Source: Entoloma clypeatum
Lineage: Eukaryota > Basidiomycota > Agaricomycetes > Agaricales > Entolomataceae
Reading direction: 5' to 3'
NCBI GenBank assembly: GCA_963565915.1
Contig: OY751495.1
Coordinates: forward strand, 1,860,001 to 1,924,000
DNA: 64,000 nt
Shown here in pieces: positions 13,588-24,887 of this stretch; positions within the stretch are counted from its first letter, which is position 1; each line of letters begins with the position of its first letter. A model generated the notes under the pieces. It was not told the origin of the DNA, searched no databases, and was given only the letters and a program-made list of their open reading frames with translations. Made by a program: the position numbers and the translations under genes.

Positions 13588-14281
13588 TCAAGCACCATGT
13601 GGCACACGCACGGAAGAATAACCCGGGAAGGGGTAGCTCCCGCTATTGTATTGCACCGGCGCTGTCTGCGGGGGACGCAAGCCGTCGAAGCGCACATGTC
13701 TCTGCTCCGACGCAGGGAACTGCCCAGATCTGACCTGCAGGTGCTCAGGAGACAGCGGGAAAGGCTCTCCCCCTCGGGGAAGCGAACTCGTCATCTCAGG
13801 GGGTGCTGGCATCGGCCCCTGGATCTGCGAAGGATGAATCTGATAAATTGCCACAGCCCGCTCTTCGTCGTGTTCCAGGCAGTTTGATCTCATGAAGAGA
13901 AGAAAAACCACGCTGAACAGAATCAATAGAACTAGAAACCCGGCCAGAACGTCAGAGTGACCTGTCAGATACAATAAAGCTAATTAGAAGCATACAAATG
14001 GAAGCACCTATGCCGATGGCGACTCTCGCACCGTACGAGATCACATCCCTGCACGCTAACACGCCAGTGCTGGCAAGTAGGGAAGGTTAGGCGTCGGTCT
14101 TATCACGGATACACAAGCACTCACATTGTTGTGTAACAGACTCGCTCAGCAGCTACGCCAGGTACGGCACCCATCCCCCACAATATAATGACAACCCCAG
14201 CAAGAATCCGAGTGTCTGTTGTATTGTCAGCTCATCTGTATCTTGGTGGTGCAAGGCAAAAAGCTCACATGAATTCTGCAT
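13588..14281 (-). CDS. Small two-segment membrane protein (copy 2)
   Basis: Same gene as at 4927-5620, offset by 8661, with no visible coding difference. Exons are 14281-14269, 14215-14125, 14048-14008 and 13961-13588. Confidence 0.45.
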
Positions 14282-15552
14282 CGTCGTTCCTGAAGATTAC
14301 TGGGGCAAGTATCGGAAAACTGAAATCGAGGGACCGGCCACACGACGACGAAGAACCCGCACAGCAGGACTTCGAGAGGTAAGAGATAAGAGGGTGACAC
14401 TCACACAGCCATCGAAACGTGCAATATATCATGCCATGACTAATTTCTTGATGTCATCATTCAATCGTCCATGACAACACCGCATTTGGTCTGATCCCGG
14501 ACGTAGTCTTGTTTCAACATCATGGGCCATGGCATATTTGACACAAAAACATTTGCCTTTTTTAACACCTACTACGATAATAATCTGAGCCGCAGTGGAA
14601 CGACAGATGATAATCCTGCTTCGAGAGCCGCGATGAATCCCTATGAAAATTTGTTTCCTGCAGAGTTTGGCACGAGGCTTTGAGAACCAGTTGGGTTGGA
14701 GCGATGTCGCTGTCGTTGTATATGAAGACGTCAAGCCGATGAAGGTGACACGTCCAGATCTTTTGGTGGCGGGTGATCGGGGAGGTGCCAGCTCCGGGGG
14801 CGGTTTAGCATCAGCATCGTTGGCGAAATCGACACTCAACATCTCAGGCGTTTCAATGTTCAGGATGTTCGCCCACAGGCCTGGAGTCAGCGTCCCTTGT
14901 TGCGGCTTCATGCGTAAATTCGAGTCGTTACCTCCGTTTAGGCTCAGCGCCTACAGTTTAGGAGGTCATGGAGCGCAAGAGCCGATGGAGAGTCCCCAGA
15001 TGAAGAGGTGCGTGGTTGGATGTGACGAGATCTCGAGATTTGACGATGGGGAGGCCATTGGGATACTTGAGGATCTGGGACGAGGAGCTGGAGAAGAGGC
15101 GGCGCTGGGAGGAGTGGCGGAATGTGGGTGAAATGAGGGTCTTGCGGTCGGAAGATCTAGAGGTGGAACTTGTCAGTGGATGATGTTTTGGGAAATCCCG
15201 TGTACCAGCGTTACTACAAAAAGCGAGTCGATCAAAGCGGCTTGAACACGGAGGGGTTAGAGATGGTCTTTGAAAGTGGAGCTGACTCGGAAGATGCACC
15301 GCGACGCTGAGAGACGTTTTATATGTTATGCATATGATGTTTCGTTCTGGACGTTGTCTTGGGAGTATCAATGCTCGTTTCTTCCAGGATGCGTCCCCTC
15401 CAAGAGGTGGCAGGACCAGTTGGTCAAAAATACCTTAAATAGCACGTGCTACTGTATTTGTCTGCATATCTGCTGAACAAATAGAACGCGCCAAAGTACT
15501 GACACATCCCTATCGAGAACTTTCTGTGCACACAACCAGCATAAGTACTACG
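14282..15552. other. Unresolved region between two genes (copy 2)
   Basis: Same content as 5621-6891. Minus-strand open stretches at 14911-14429 and 15371-14958 are not resolved into a gene. Confidence 0.3.
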
Positions 15553-16946
15553 ATGAGCGACGATTCCAACAATACAAACCCTACGACTGGGGGCGGAAGA
15601 TCTCTCGGCGGGGCTAGCGAACCCTTACCTACCTCTTGGGGGAGTCGTCCTCAAACCTCCAGAATTGGCAGAGTCGGCAGTGGAGGTGGCCGAGGTGGTG
15701 AAAGTGCACCACAAAAGGACGATGATGATGACGACGAGGGCGACGATCCCGAGAAGCGGGAGAGCTGGTTCGCAGGCGGAGAGAAGAGGTAAGCCGCCAT
15801 GATCGTTTGAGATCGTGGGTTCCATGTTTTTCATCGCGGGTTACAGTGGCCTGTCTGTCCAGAACCCCAATCGACAACCCCAGGTCCCAGGAGGCAATGT
15901 GGTTCGCGATATCCTGCGCCGTGCTGCCCAGTGTGTCCAATTCCCCTTTTTTGTATAATCAACGGGAAATCTGTGTCCTCATCTCACTCTGCATATATCT
16001 TGACCTTCTTCGCGGCCGGTGGCCCCGACGTCAAGCTCATTCACCGGAGGAGGACACAAATTGGGAGGTGAGGATACAGAGAGTGTATACGTTCCTGACC
16101 GAAATGCGGGTAAAAACTCTCGTTACATGCCATATGTGATCTAATGTGTTTCTCAGGTGAAGAACTCACGCAGACTCGTCAATTGACGTTTTGGAGGGAT
16201 GGTTTTACTATCGGAGACGGCGATCTCATGCGATACGACGATCCTGAGAACGCCGAAATCTTGAAAGCATTCCATGCCGGGCACGTCTCCAGCCTCCTAT
16301 CTGCTGTCACTTCTGTATTCTGACACTTGCCATAGCGTTGCACCTACGTCGCTCTTGGGCGTGACCACTGACCAACCAGTCGATCTTCGGATTGAAAGAC
16401 GGTTGAATGAGGATTATGTGCCGCCCGCCGTCAAGGCGTTTGCCGGCACAGGTAATCGGCTGGGCGCTCCTGTGCCCACCGCCGTTCCACAGAGCGCGAT
16501 GCCGGGATCGTTCCTCACTGCGTCCAGTTCTTCATCTGGAGGCGGTGTCCCTCCACCGAGGGAGAGCATCACTACGCGTTTTGAGGTAGACCAGACTTTG
16601 CCAACTACCAGTGTGCAGATTCGGTTGGCGGACGGTACGAGGTATATTCGAGTCTTCACTGTTCTCTCTGTCTGTGCTGATGCATCTTCCTTTGCGCGGC
16701 AGGATGGTGTGTAGAATGAATTTGACGCATACAGTTCAAGATCTTAGAAATTTCATCAATGCGTAAGCAAATCTCGCCTGATTTATTTTTCATGTTCTTC
16801 AATTGCGGTTCAGCTCTCGTCCGGAAAATTCTGCCCGACCTTACACTATCGGAACGACGTTTCCAAATCGTGTTCTTGAGGATAGCAGTGCCACCGTCGA
16901 GGGCGCTGGTTTGTTGAATAGCGTCGTTGTGCAGAGATGGGTGTAG
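15553..16946 (+). CDS. SHP1: p47/Shp1-type Cdc48 cofactor (copy 2)
   Basis: Same seven-exon gene as at 6892-8285, offset by 8661. One substitution changes Ile to Thr in the SEP-linker region (copy 1 GVITDQP, copy 2 GVTTDQP). The frame is intact and the GC-AG intron is present at 16281-16335. Confidence 0.85.
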
Positions 16947-17427
16947 GGTAGAAAGGGATATGCAATGTGTATTTTTGTAAGAGGTGAATCGAAGTATCCG
17001 GAGTGTATATGTTTTGACCCCTTTGGGAGAAAAGCAACTCGTCAATTCAGGAGGCAGTAGCACGCCCGGAGTGGTTCGGGAAACAGGTGGAATATGAAAG
17101 GCCAAACAGAAAGAGCACTGAATCTCGTACTGATGGTAAGTTAATCATCTAGCAGACTCTGAATCTGGTTCAGGTTGTGGGGTATCGTGGTTTGGGCATT
17201 ACAACATTCAGGTGGAATAAGGCCGTGTTCCGAGAAGAACCTCTAAGAAAATGATACATAGTACTTTGGCGAGAGGAACTTCTTCAGGATGGGGGTCGAG
17301 GTATTTCGATTCTCAACGCGTCACGGCGGTCGCGCGTTCGACGACCGATCGCACCTCAGTCTATCGCAAACTGAGGTGTAAGTCTTTCTCCTTATTCTCA
17401 ATGTGTTCTTTCACTTATTCTACCTCA
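16947..17427. other. 3' flank of p47 and insertion target of element A
   Basis: No gene is seen. The last four bases, CTCA at 17424-17427, are repeated at 46624-46627 directly after the right LTR and are the target-site duplication of element A. The pre-insertion host sequence therefore ran from 17427 directly to 46628. Confidence 0.6.
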
Positions 17428-17706
17428 TGTGGGGGATCGACTCTGGGTGGCCTCGGATCTTGTCACACGGTCCGAGCGCACCCCTCTCGATGGCACCCCG
17501 GCTCTAGGTTATATTTAGTTTCTTGGATTCCTTTCTTAGCAGGTTTCGGTTATATTGGGTCCTCTGGTCAGCCACGACGAAGTAGTATAAAAAGGGATGT
17601 AGTATGTAGTATGCAATCATCGATTCGGGTCCCTCTCGTCTCTCTCATGCTTGCGCTCTCTCGCTTCTCTCGACGCGCACTCGCCGCCCGTGGTCTGGAC
17701 GTTACA
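17428..17706 (+). repeat. Element A 5' LTR
   Basis: 279 bp, starts with TG and ends with CA. A TATA-like TATAAAAAG lies near 17586 and probably begins the R region about 30 bases downstream. It is matched by 46345-46623. Confidence 0.9.
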
Positions 17707-17710
17707 AAAG

Positions 17711-17728
17711 TGGAGCCCACCGCGAGTC
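17711..17728 (+). promoter_or_regulatory. Element A candidate tRNA primer-binding site
   Basis: TGGAGCCCACCGCGAG begins four bases after the LTR. TGG pairs with the CCA end of a tRNA, and the following bases could pair with an acceptor stem. I cannot name the tRNA. No complementary stretch is visible inside the LTR, so tRNA priming is more likely here than self-priming. Confidence 0.45.
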
Positions 17729-18308
17729 GAGACGAACGTTGAGGAGAGCCCTGCCACTGCTGCTGCCGACGCCGACCTCGCCGTATACCTGTCGCCTACC
17801 GAACCTCTGTCAACCGCTTATCCGCTCACAAGTCTGTCTTGCCGCCGTCCCCGCGTGTCATCAGCGCCGCTCGCCGCACTCCCTGTTGTGTCTCTGGTTA
17901 CCTGCCGTTCTCTGTCACCTGCTTCACATCGTAGCCACGATTTCTTTCCCTTCGCGCCGTTCTACTCGAGGTCTCCCTCCTCTCCGAGGTCGCGCTTCAA
18001 CCCGTGCCGTGCCAAGACCGTCAACTCGACAACTTGCTCCGCGTCTTGGAATCCGCGGAACTTCCACCCGCCAAACAGTCGATAATGCTGCGACCAACAC
18101 ACAGTCAGCCGCAGCCACCCCAACCAACTTCGTACGTCGTCCATCTAGTCCTCTATCTTCTTTACCTTCTTCGTCGCCATCCTCCGGTCCTACCGATCTC
18201 AACATCGCCGACCCCGATGCTGACCTCAACATCGCCGACCCCGATGCTACCGAAGGACCACAACTTCCTCCCTGGGTCCAAAACTACACACAATCGCGCA
18301 ACATCACA

Positions 18309-19912
18309 ATGATGCCACGTCCACGCGACTCGAAGACTTTACATTTTGATCCAAAGAAATCGGAGGGCCTCATGGATTTTTTGCACGAGTATGAAAGCTT
18401 GACCGATGCCTGCCGAATGTCGAACATGGAAAAGGTTGATTGGATCGTGCATTATACCGACATCCGAACGCGCCAAGTATGGAAGACTTTCGAGGGTTAT
18501 CGTGACAAGAATTGGGCGGACTTCCGCCAGACGCTTATCGACTCGTACCCCGATGCCATCGACGGTGGAAAGAAGACTGAGGCCGAACTCGATAAAATTG
18601 TGAGGCCGTATCCTTGTGCAATTACAGGCCAACGGACTGGACGGCACGCGCTTCAGCCGCGCTCGGGTACCTCGTGTCCATCAAATTTTGCCAGTCGCCC
18701 TTGAAGTCTTCGGTAACGATGTCTTGCGCGTCAACGACGGACCATCAGACTCCGACTCTAGTACGTCCGACTCAGACGACGACAGCGATGACAGCGACGA
18801 CAATTCTTCCGATTCTGACGCGGGGGACAGAAAGAAGAAGACTGTAAAGGTAAAGACAGTCAAATTGAAAAAGGGAAAAAATACTATCGAGGGCTTGACG
18901 AAGAAGTTAGCGACAATGACGACAACCGACAATACATACGTTACCTATTATGCGCGTCTTGCCGCGATTGCCCCAAGCGTCGCCCGCCTCATGAATCCCC
19001 CAGCCAGTCTCGTTGCCCTCGCTGCAAAGAACCATCAGGTTCCAGCGCCGGTCGCAGCAACATACAAACCACCGCACATGACATACAATGCGCCAAACAC
19101 GACGTACAATGCACCCCGGAACACGACTTGGGGACAAACGGACCGCGCCTGCCATTTTTGCCGGAAAGGAGGCCACTTGTTGAGGGAATGCCCGCAGGCG
19201 ACAGAATACCTCCGCGACAATAAATGCATTTACCGCGACAACCGATTCCGCGCCCCTGACGGCTCTCGTCTCCTTGGGCACCCCGACAGAATTAAAGGAT
19301 CCATCGACGACTGGCATCAGCAACGCGCAGCGCCACAGAATACTGCGACAACGGCTTATTTCGCAGGCGGATGGTTACAGACGCTAGCTGTTAGTGCTGT
19401 CACGGTTGAAGTTGCTGAGGACACCGACGAACCTGTGCAAAAGGACGTGGTGAAGGAAATGAACGGAGCAAACGATGTCGACGACGAAGACGAAATCTTG
19501 CTGGGTGGTTTCGAGGATCTTGAACGTTGGAACGCCGAGGGATACGCGTACGCAACACGTTCGACTACAGACGCATCTGACAACACGGAGCAAGCCAATG
19601 AACAAAAAGACCAAGTAACACCTACCACAATACCCGAACAACCCATAATCCCACCCCCTGCATTCATATATGAAGCAAAGATAGCCGACCCCGCATCCGT
19701 CGACCGCATCTACGATAAGATCATGGCAACTGTCATCGCTGTACCTGTTCAAGACCTCTGCTCAGCTAGTCCCGGTCTTCGCAAGCGTCTTGTCGAGAAT
19801 CTACGCACTCAATGTGTCCCGAATCCTGTGCACACCCATGACGATGCCACCACCGCAGTCCTCACACAAGATCCGCGAACAACCGTGAAACTCGACTTTA
19901 GCTCGCCCTTGT
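18309..19912 (+). pseudogene. Element A gag (capsid and zinc knuckle), frameshifted and truncated by B
   Basis: The capsid-like part starts with a double Met at 18309 and reads through FDPKKSEGLMDFLHEYESL to about 18600. The frame then changes, and the second part, open from 18616, carries an acidic Ser/Asp run and the knuckle CHFCRKGGHLLREC (about 19149-19190). Between the two parts the usual middle of the capsid is missing, so an internal deletion or frameshift near 18600-18720 is likely. A 27-base unit encoding DLNIADPDA is duplicated in tandem just upstream (about 18197-18250). The frame is cut at 19912 by element B and resumes in the retropepsin domain at 32979. Confidence 0.7.
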
Positions 19913-20591
19913 TGTTAAGTAGGTGAAAGGTCGGAGCTTCGTCGGAGTCCGCCGGAGGTCGGACGAAGGACTGAGACCGGAGCGGAACTCCGGAGATGCG
20001 GAGGAACGACGAAGGGGAGGGACGTGGCTTCAACGTATGTGTTGCGCCGCCGTTTGTTGGATAAGGTGTCCCAATTTCAGGAGGTCGGAGGAGAGGTCGG
20101 AGATGCGGAGGTCCTTGGAAAGATCTTGGTGAAAGACACGTTGATGTGGAAATGGTCGGACGACGTCGGAGTTGTGACTCGGACACAGTACTGAGCTCGT
20201 CGAAGGGTAACGATGGAGGAAGAGCAGTAGATGAGGATGTCGTCGGCGTATTGTACCACAGCGAGGATCTCTGGCATGAACGGGGAGTAGAGGAGTGAAC
20301 TTTGTTGATATTCGAACTGAGGAACTACAGGTATGGTACGAGCTTAAATACCTAAATGATATTACTTTACGGAGATGGTCAGAGTAGGTCCGGAGTTGTG
20401 GCGTAAGTTGCCAGCGACTGTAACGAACATCGGAAATGTCGGTCAACGGACCATGCGGAAAAGGCGATGCATAAGTAAACGGGAATATGAATATGAAATG
20501 GATAAGGGCATGGAGTTATGAATATGAAATGCACGATGGCAACGTGCGGAGACGCGGAGGTAACGGATGTCCGGAATGTCGGAGGACGATC
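19913..20591 (-). repeat. Element B: inverted LTR at the left terminus
   Basis: The sequence from TGTTAAGTAGG (19913) to 20591 is the reverse complement of 32300-32978, with about five substitutions. It ends abruptly at 20591 against gag coding sequence. The outer terminus is therefore a second copy of the LTR 3' (U5) end. Confidence 0.9.
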
Positions 20592-21178
20592 ATGCTGCCG
20601 ACTCTCTGGACAATCTCAAAATGCGCGAAAATCAACATATTCTCAAGTATAATATCGAGTTCACACGCCTTGCTGCCAAAACGCACTGGGACAGCTCCGC
20701 CCTGCATCACCGGTACTACTCCGGGTTGGCGGAGCGGATTAAAGATGTCCTTGGGACTCAAGCAAAGCCAAGCACGTTACCAGCACTTAGGGAGCTAGCA
20801 CAGACTATTGATGCTCGCCACTGGGAACGTCATCGCGAGAAGTCCCGCTCCGACAAGTCCGCATCCAAATCCGACAAATCCGAAGCTAAAACCCCCTCCG
20901 CAAACTCCGATAAAAACTCCAAAGCCAAACCACAGACACAGAACCAGGGCAAACAGTCGAAGCCTTCCTCCACTCCCAAGTCCGACATCTCCGACAAACT
21001 CGGAAAAGACGGAAAGCTAACTCCGGAGGAACGCAAACGCCGTTTTGACAACAACCTCTGTATGTTTTGTGGCAAAGCTGGACACATCGCGAAAGATTGC
21101 CTGAAGTCTTCGTCCTCCGCCTCTAAGGCTAAGGCGCGCGCTGCCCAAGCCAAGACCACGGACGAAACAAAAAATTAG
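20592..21178 (+). pseudogene. Element B gag, 5'-truncated
   Basis: The frame enters from the inverted LTR and becomes recognisable at SLDNLKMRENQHILKYN, in the middle of a Gypsy capsid. It continues through HHRYYSGLAERIKDVLG, a Ser/Lys-rich linker and one CCHC knuckle, CMFCGKAGHIAKDC (about 21060-21101). The stop is TAG at 21176-21178. The N-terminal capsid and the native start codon are missing. Confidence 0.75.
21169..21175 (+). promoter_or_regulatory. Element B: -1 frameshift heptamer at the gag stop
   Basis: The heptamer A AAA AAT sits in the gag frame immediately before TAG (21176). A one-base backward slip reads AAA AAA TTA and enters the protease-RT frame without a stop. It matches the X XXY YYZ rule; no stimulatory structure was evaluated. 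Confidence 0.65.
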
Positions 21179-23117
21179 CGGGCAGTCCACAGGACTCTGT
21201 ACGGCCTGAGGACTGCGTTGAACCCATCCGTACTACCGCTCTACTCAACGCTTCCGCTCTTTCCGATCCCAATTCCCTCCGTGTCCGACTTACATCTCCG
21301 CTTATCTCCGATTCTTCTCCGATAGCCGCCCTTGTGGACTCCGGCTCTACTCATTGTTTTATTGACTCCCGTTATGCTTCATCCTATAAACTCCCTTTCA
21401 CCTCCATACCTCCGATCGAACTTAAATTATTTGACGGAACGTCCAACTCCGTCATTACTCAGGCGGTTGATCTCCCTGTATACTTTTCCTCCGGTGAATA
21501 TATGGCCATTACAGCCTACGTGACTCCGCTCGATTCCTCCTGTTCTATGGTTCTTGGATACAACTGGCTCACCCGCTACAATCCTATGATTGACTGGGTA
21601 TTGGGCAGTATTACTTTCCGTCCACAGCTCTTGAAGGAGTCTCCAACCTTGACGTCTTCTGCCAGGTCAGCTCCGCTACCTCCGCAGACCTCTCCCGATA
21701 CTCCGACCTCCGACTCCGGAACACCCGCTGCTACTCCGGATGTTGTTCCAAATATTGCATTGATAAATGCAGCCGCATTTGTGCGCGCCTGCAAACTTCC
21801 GGGTGCTCAATCCTTCCGAATTCACCTCTCCGACCACACGATCTCTGCCCAATCCGTTTCTATGTCCGAGGAGCCTCCGGACCTCTCCCATATCCCAGAG
21901 GAATATCACGATTTTGCCGATGTTTTTAGCAAGACAAAAGCAGACACCCTCGCTCCGCATCGTCCGTATGACCTTCCGCTCATCTCCGACCTCCTTTCCA
22001 CTGCCGGAAAAGCGCGCGTTTATACCACTCTCGATCTCCGGCATGCATATCATCTTGTCCGCATTGCCGACGGAGATGAATGGAAAACCGCTTTCCGCAC
22101 TCGTTACGGATCGTTTGAATGGCTTGTTATGCCTTTTGGACTATCCAACGCCCCTGCTGCTTTTCAGCGATTTGTGAATGACATCTTCAGTGACCTCCTC
22201 GATGTTACAGTGGTGGTCTACCTTGACGACATTCTCATTTACTCCGACGCCCCCCCAAGCACCCCGACGATGTCAAGGAAGTTCTCCGACGTCTCCGCAA
22301 GAACGGACTTTACGTCCGCTCCGACAAGTGCGAATTTTCTGTCGACACAGTCGAATATCTTGGTTTCATCCTTTCTCCCTCCGGTCTCCACATGTCCGAA
22401 ACCAAGGTGAAGACCATTCAAGAGTGGCCTGAACCTCGGAAAGTGAAGGACGTACAGTCTTTCCTTGGATTCGCAAATTTCTATCGACGTTTCATCCACG
22501 GTTATTCGGACATCGTTGTTCCGCTCACCCGACTCACCCGGAAGGGTACTCCGTTCCGTTTCTCCGACTCCGCACGGAGTGCGTTCAACGAGTTGAAGCT
22601 CGCTTTTACCAAAGCACCGGTCCTCACTCATTGGATTCCTGATCGACCTATTATCATCGAGACGGACGCCTCCGACTACGCACTTGGTGCTATTTTGTCC
22701 ATCCGGACCTCCGACAAGGAGATACACCCAGTAGCGTTCCACTCCCGCACCTTCACCGCCCCGGAACTCAACTACGACATGCACAACAAGGAGTTACTTG
22801 CTATCCATGAAGCATTCAAGGTATGGCGACATTACCTTGAAGGCTCCGCTGCTCCGATCGACGTTGTCACGGACCACAAGAACCTGGAGTATTTCGCCAC
22901 TACAAAGGTTCTCACCCGCCGACAGGCCCGGTGGTCCGAGTTCCTCTCTCAGTTCAATCTCTTGATTCGCTTCCGCCCCGGACGTCTCGGTACCAAGCCA
23001 GACTCTTTGACTAGACGATGGGATGTCTATCCCAAAGAGGGGAATAGCGACTATGCATTGGTAAACCCAAGCAACTTCCGACCAGTCTTTTCCCAAGAAC
23101 AGCTGTCCGCATCTCTC
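21176..23117 (+). pseudogene. Element B protease, RT and RNase H, damaged
   Basis: The protease carries [13 protein letters not shown] (about 21331-21369). The RT reads up to HRPYDL and jumps directly to PLISDLL at about 21980, so the fingers (the usual FVKKKDGS block, about 80 residues) have been lost in frame. The palm is present with [13 protein letters not shown] one-base shift in the C7 run at 22248-22254 moves the frame, after which thumb and RNase H continue (ETDASDYALGA, VTDHKNLEYF). The frame ends at TGA 23118-23120 inside SL-ATELF, where CGA is the likely ancestral codon. Confidence 0.8.
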
Positions 23118-23120
23118 TGA

Positions 23121-23994
23121 GCTACGGAGTTGTTCACCCCTGTTCTCCGCGCCACAGTGATAATGGACATTGAACAGTTGCACTCCGACATCCTCCGCTC
23201 ACTCCCATCCGACCCAATCTATGCCGACCATCTCAAGGAGCCCAAACTGCACTGGTCCGTAGACTCCGACGGTTTCCTCCGTCATAGTGGTTGCATTTAC
23301 GTCCCTGACTCCGATAACCTCCGGCTCCGCACCCTCCGCAACAAGCACGACCATATTCTCTCTGGACACCCCGGACAGAACAAGACAGTTAGTCTCATTC
23401 AACGAGATTATACTTGGCCTGGTGTTCGAGACTTTGTCAAAAAGTACTGCAAATCCTGCACCACTTGCATGCGCTCTAAACCCCAACGCCACAAGCCCTA
23501 TGGTATGCTGAAGCAACTCCCAGTTCCGAACCTTCCGTGGAACTCCATATCCATGGACTTCATCGAGACACTTCCGACCTCCGGCGGTTTTGACGCAATC
23601 CTTGTTATTGTTGACCGAATGACAAAACAAAGCATTTTTGTTCCGACTACGATCCACTGCACCTCCGAAGATCTAGCCACCTTGTTCATCCTGCATGTGT
23701 TCTCCAAGCACGGAGTACCGGAACATGTCACCTCCGACCGAGGCCCGGAGTTCGTCTCCCGTTTTTTCCGCTCCCTCGGAAAAGCCCTCAACATGACTCT
23801 GCACTTCACCTCTGGCTACCATCCTGAAGGCGACGGTTAAACCGAACGTACCAACCAAACCTTGGAACAGTACCTCCGCATCTTCTGCAACTATCAGCAG
23901 GACAACTGGTCCGAGCTACTTCCGCTTGCGGAGTTCGCGTACAACAATGCTCCGAGTGCTACGACCGGGATCTCGCCCTTCTTCGCCAATAAAG
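23121..23994 (+). pseudogene. Element B integrase, first part
   Basis: The zinc-binding HHCC region (HDHILSGHPGQNKT, then CKSCTTC) and the DDE core (SMDFIETLP, TSDRGPEF) are readable. TAA at 23838-23840 interrupts YHPEGDG-TERTNQ, where CAA (Gln) is expected. The sequence is cut at 23994 by element C and resumes at 30569; TAAAG is the duplicated target. Confidence 0.8.
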
Positions 23995-24364
23995 TGTTAT
24001 GCGTAACAAACCGTTCCAAGGTTCGGGCAGAGTATGCAGGAAGATGGAAAGGCGAAGAGCAATGTGATTGCTAAATCTAAGGAATGTAGCTATGGTACAT
24101 GAGGTTTATATAGTACTGACTATGAGCGGTAGCGAATGAGTCAGTAACTGCGGAAGGCAGTGCGCATGAGTAAGGCGACTGCGGAAGGCTATGCACTAAT
24201 GAGTAAGCTGACTGCGGAATGAGTCAGACAGCTGCGGAAAGCGAGTCAGCGCGGGAGCGAAGTATACTAAAGGAAATAAAGTATAATACGATATGTGTAA
24301 GCGGGGGCCGATGAGTAAAAGTGAAAAAGTAAGCGTATACGTCCGTAGTCGTTAGTCCGTAACA
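23995..24364 (-). repeat. Element C 3' LTR
   Basis: 370 bp, beginning TGTTATGCG and ending GTAACA on the plus strand. A purine-rich tract (minus-strand TTGAGGAGGGGAACA, 24365-24379) directly precedes it in element orientation. Confidence 0.92.
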
Positions 24365-24887
24365 TGTTCCCCTCCTCAAGGTCTGTGTCCTCACAGACTA
24401 CCTACTCCCATCCATCGTTGCCATTTGGATCGGCCCAGGCAGGGTCAACTCGGTTACCCCAATCCTTTATCAGTTCATCGTTTACCACCGTGGCAAACTC
24501 TAAACCTCGAACGGCGAGGCGAAGGCGTCGATTCTCGACAGCAAGGGTGTTGGTATAGTTTTTGAGGATGAGCTTCTCCTCAGCGGTGGGGGCGGTTGGT
24601 AAATCGGAGAGGGTATGAAGGCGGATATGCATCTGCCGGTGGAGGATGTCGGCGACGGAGGTTTCGAGCGCATGGATCTGGTCGCGCATGGAGAGCGCTT
24701 CGCCGATGAGGGTGGTGATGGTGGGGTTGATATCGGAAGCATCGGTGGAGGCGGCGGTGATGTTGGACATGGCAGAAATGATGTTTGAAAGGTATAAGAA
24801 GAACAGCGTGTTGGGCGAGAAGAGTTGGAGCGGGGAACTCGATGTGACAGAAGTCGATGTGAAAAATGGTTCTCAAAGTTTGTTCTT

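Larger units (their letters stand above)
9000..17459. repeat. Duplicated block, copy 2 (probable unmerged contig overlap)
   Basis: This is the second copy of 341-8799. It begins immediately after the N gap, and its first two kilobases contain many single-base insertions and deletions relative to copy 1, which break the MSB1-like frame. Beyond about 11,050 the two copies are nearly identical. Unlike copy 1 it continues through the LTR at 17428 into the nested transposon complex. Confidence 0.9.

Noticed and set aside
683..17105. Recent tandem gene duplication producing paralogues
   Set aside because: The 200-N spacer, the contig-end error pattern and the break inside an LTR fit an assembly artefact better.
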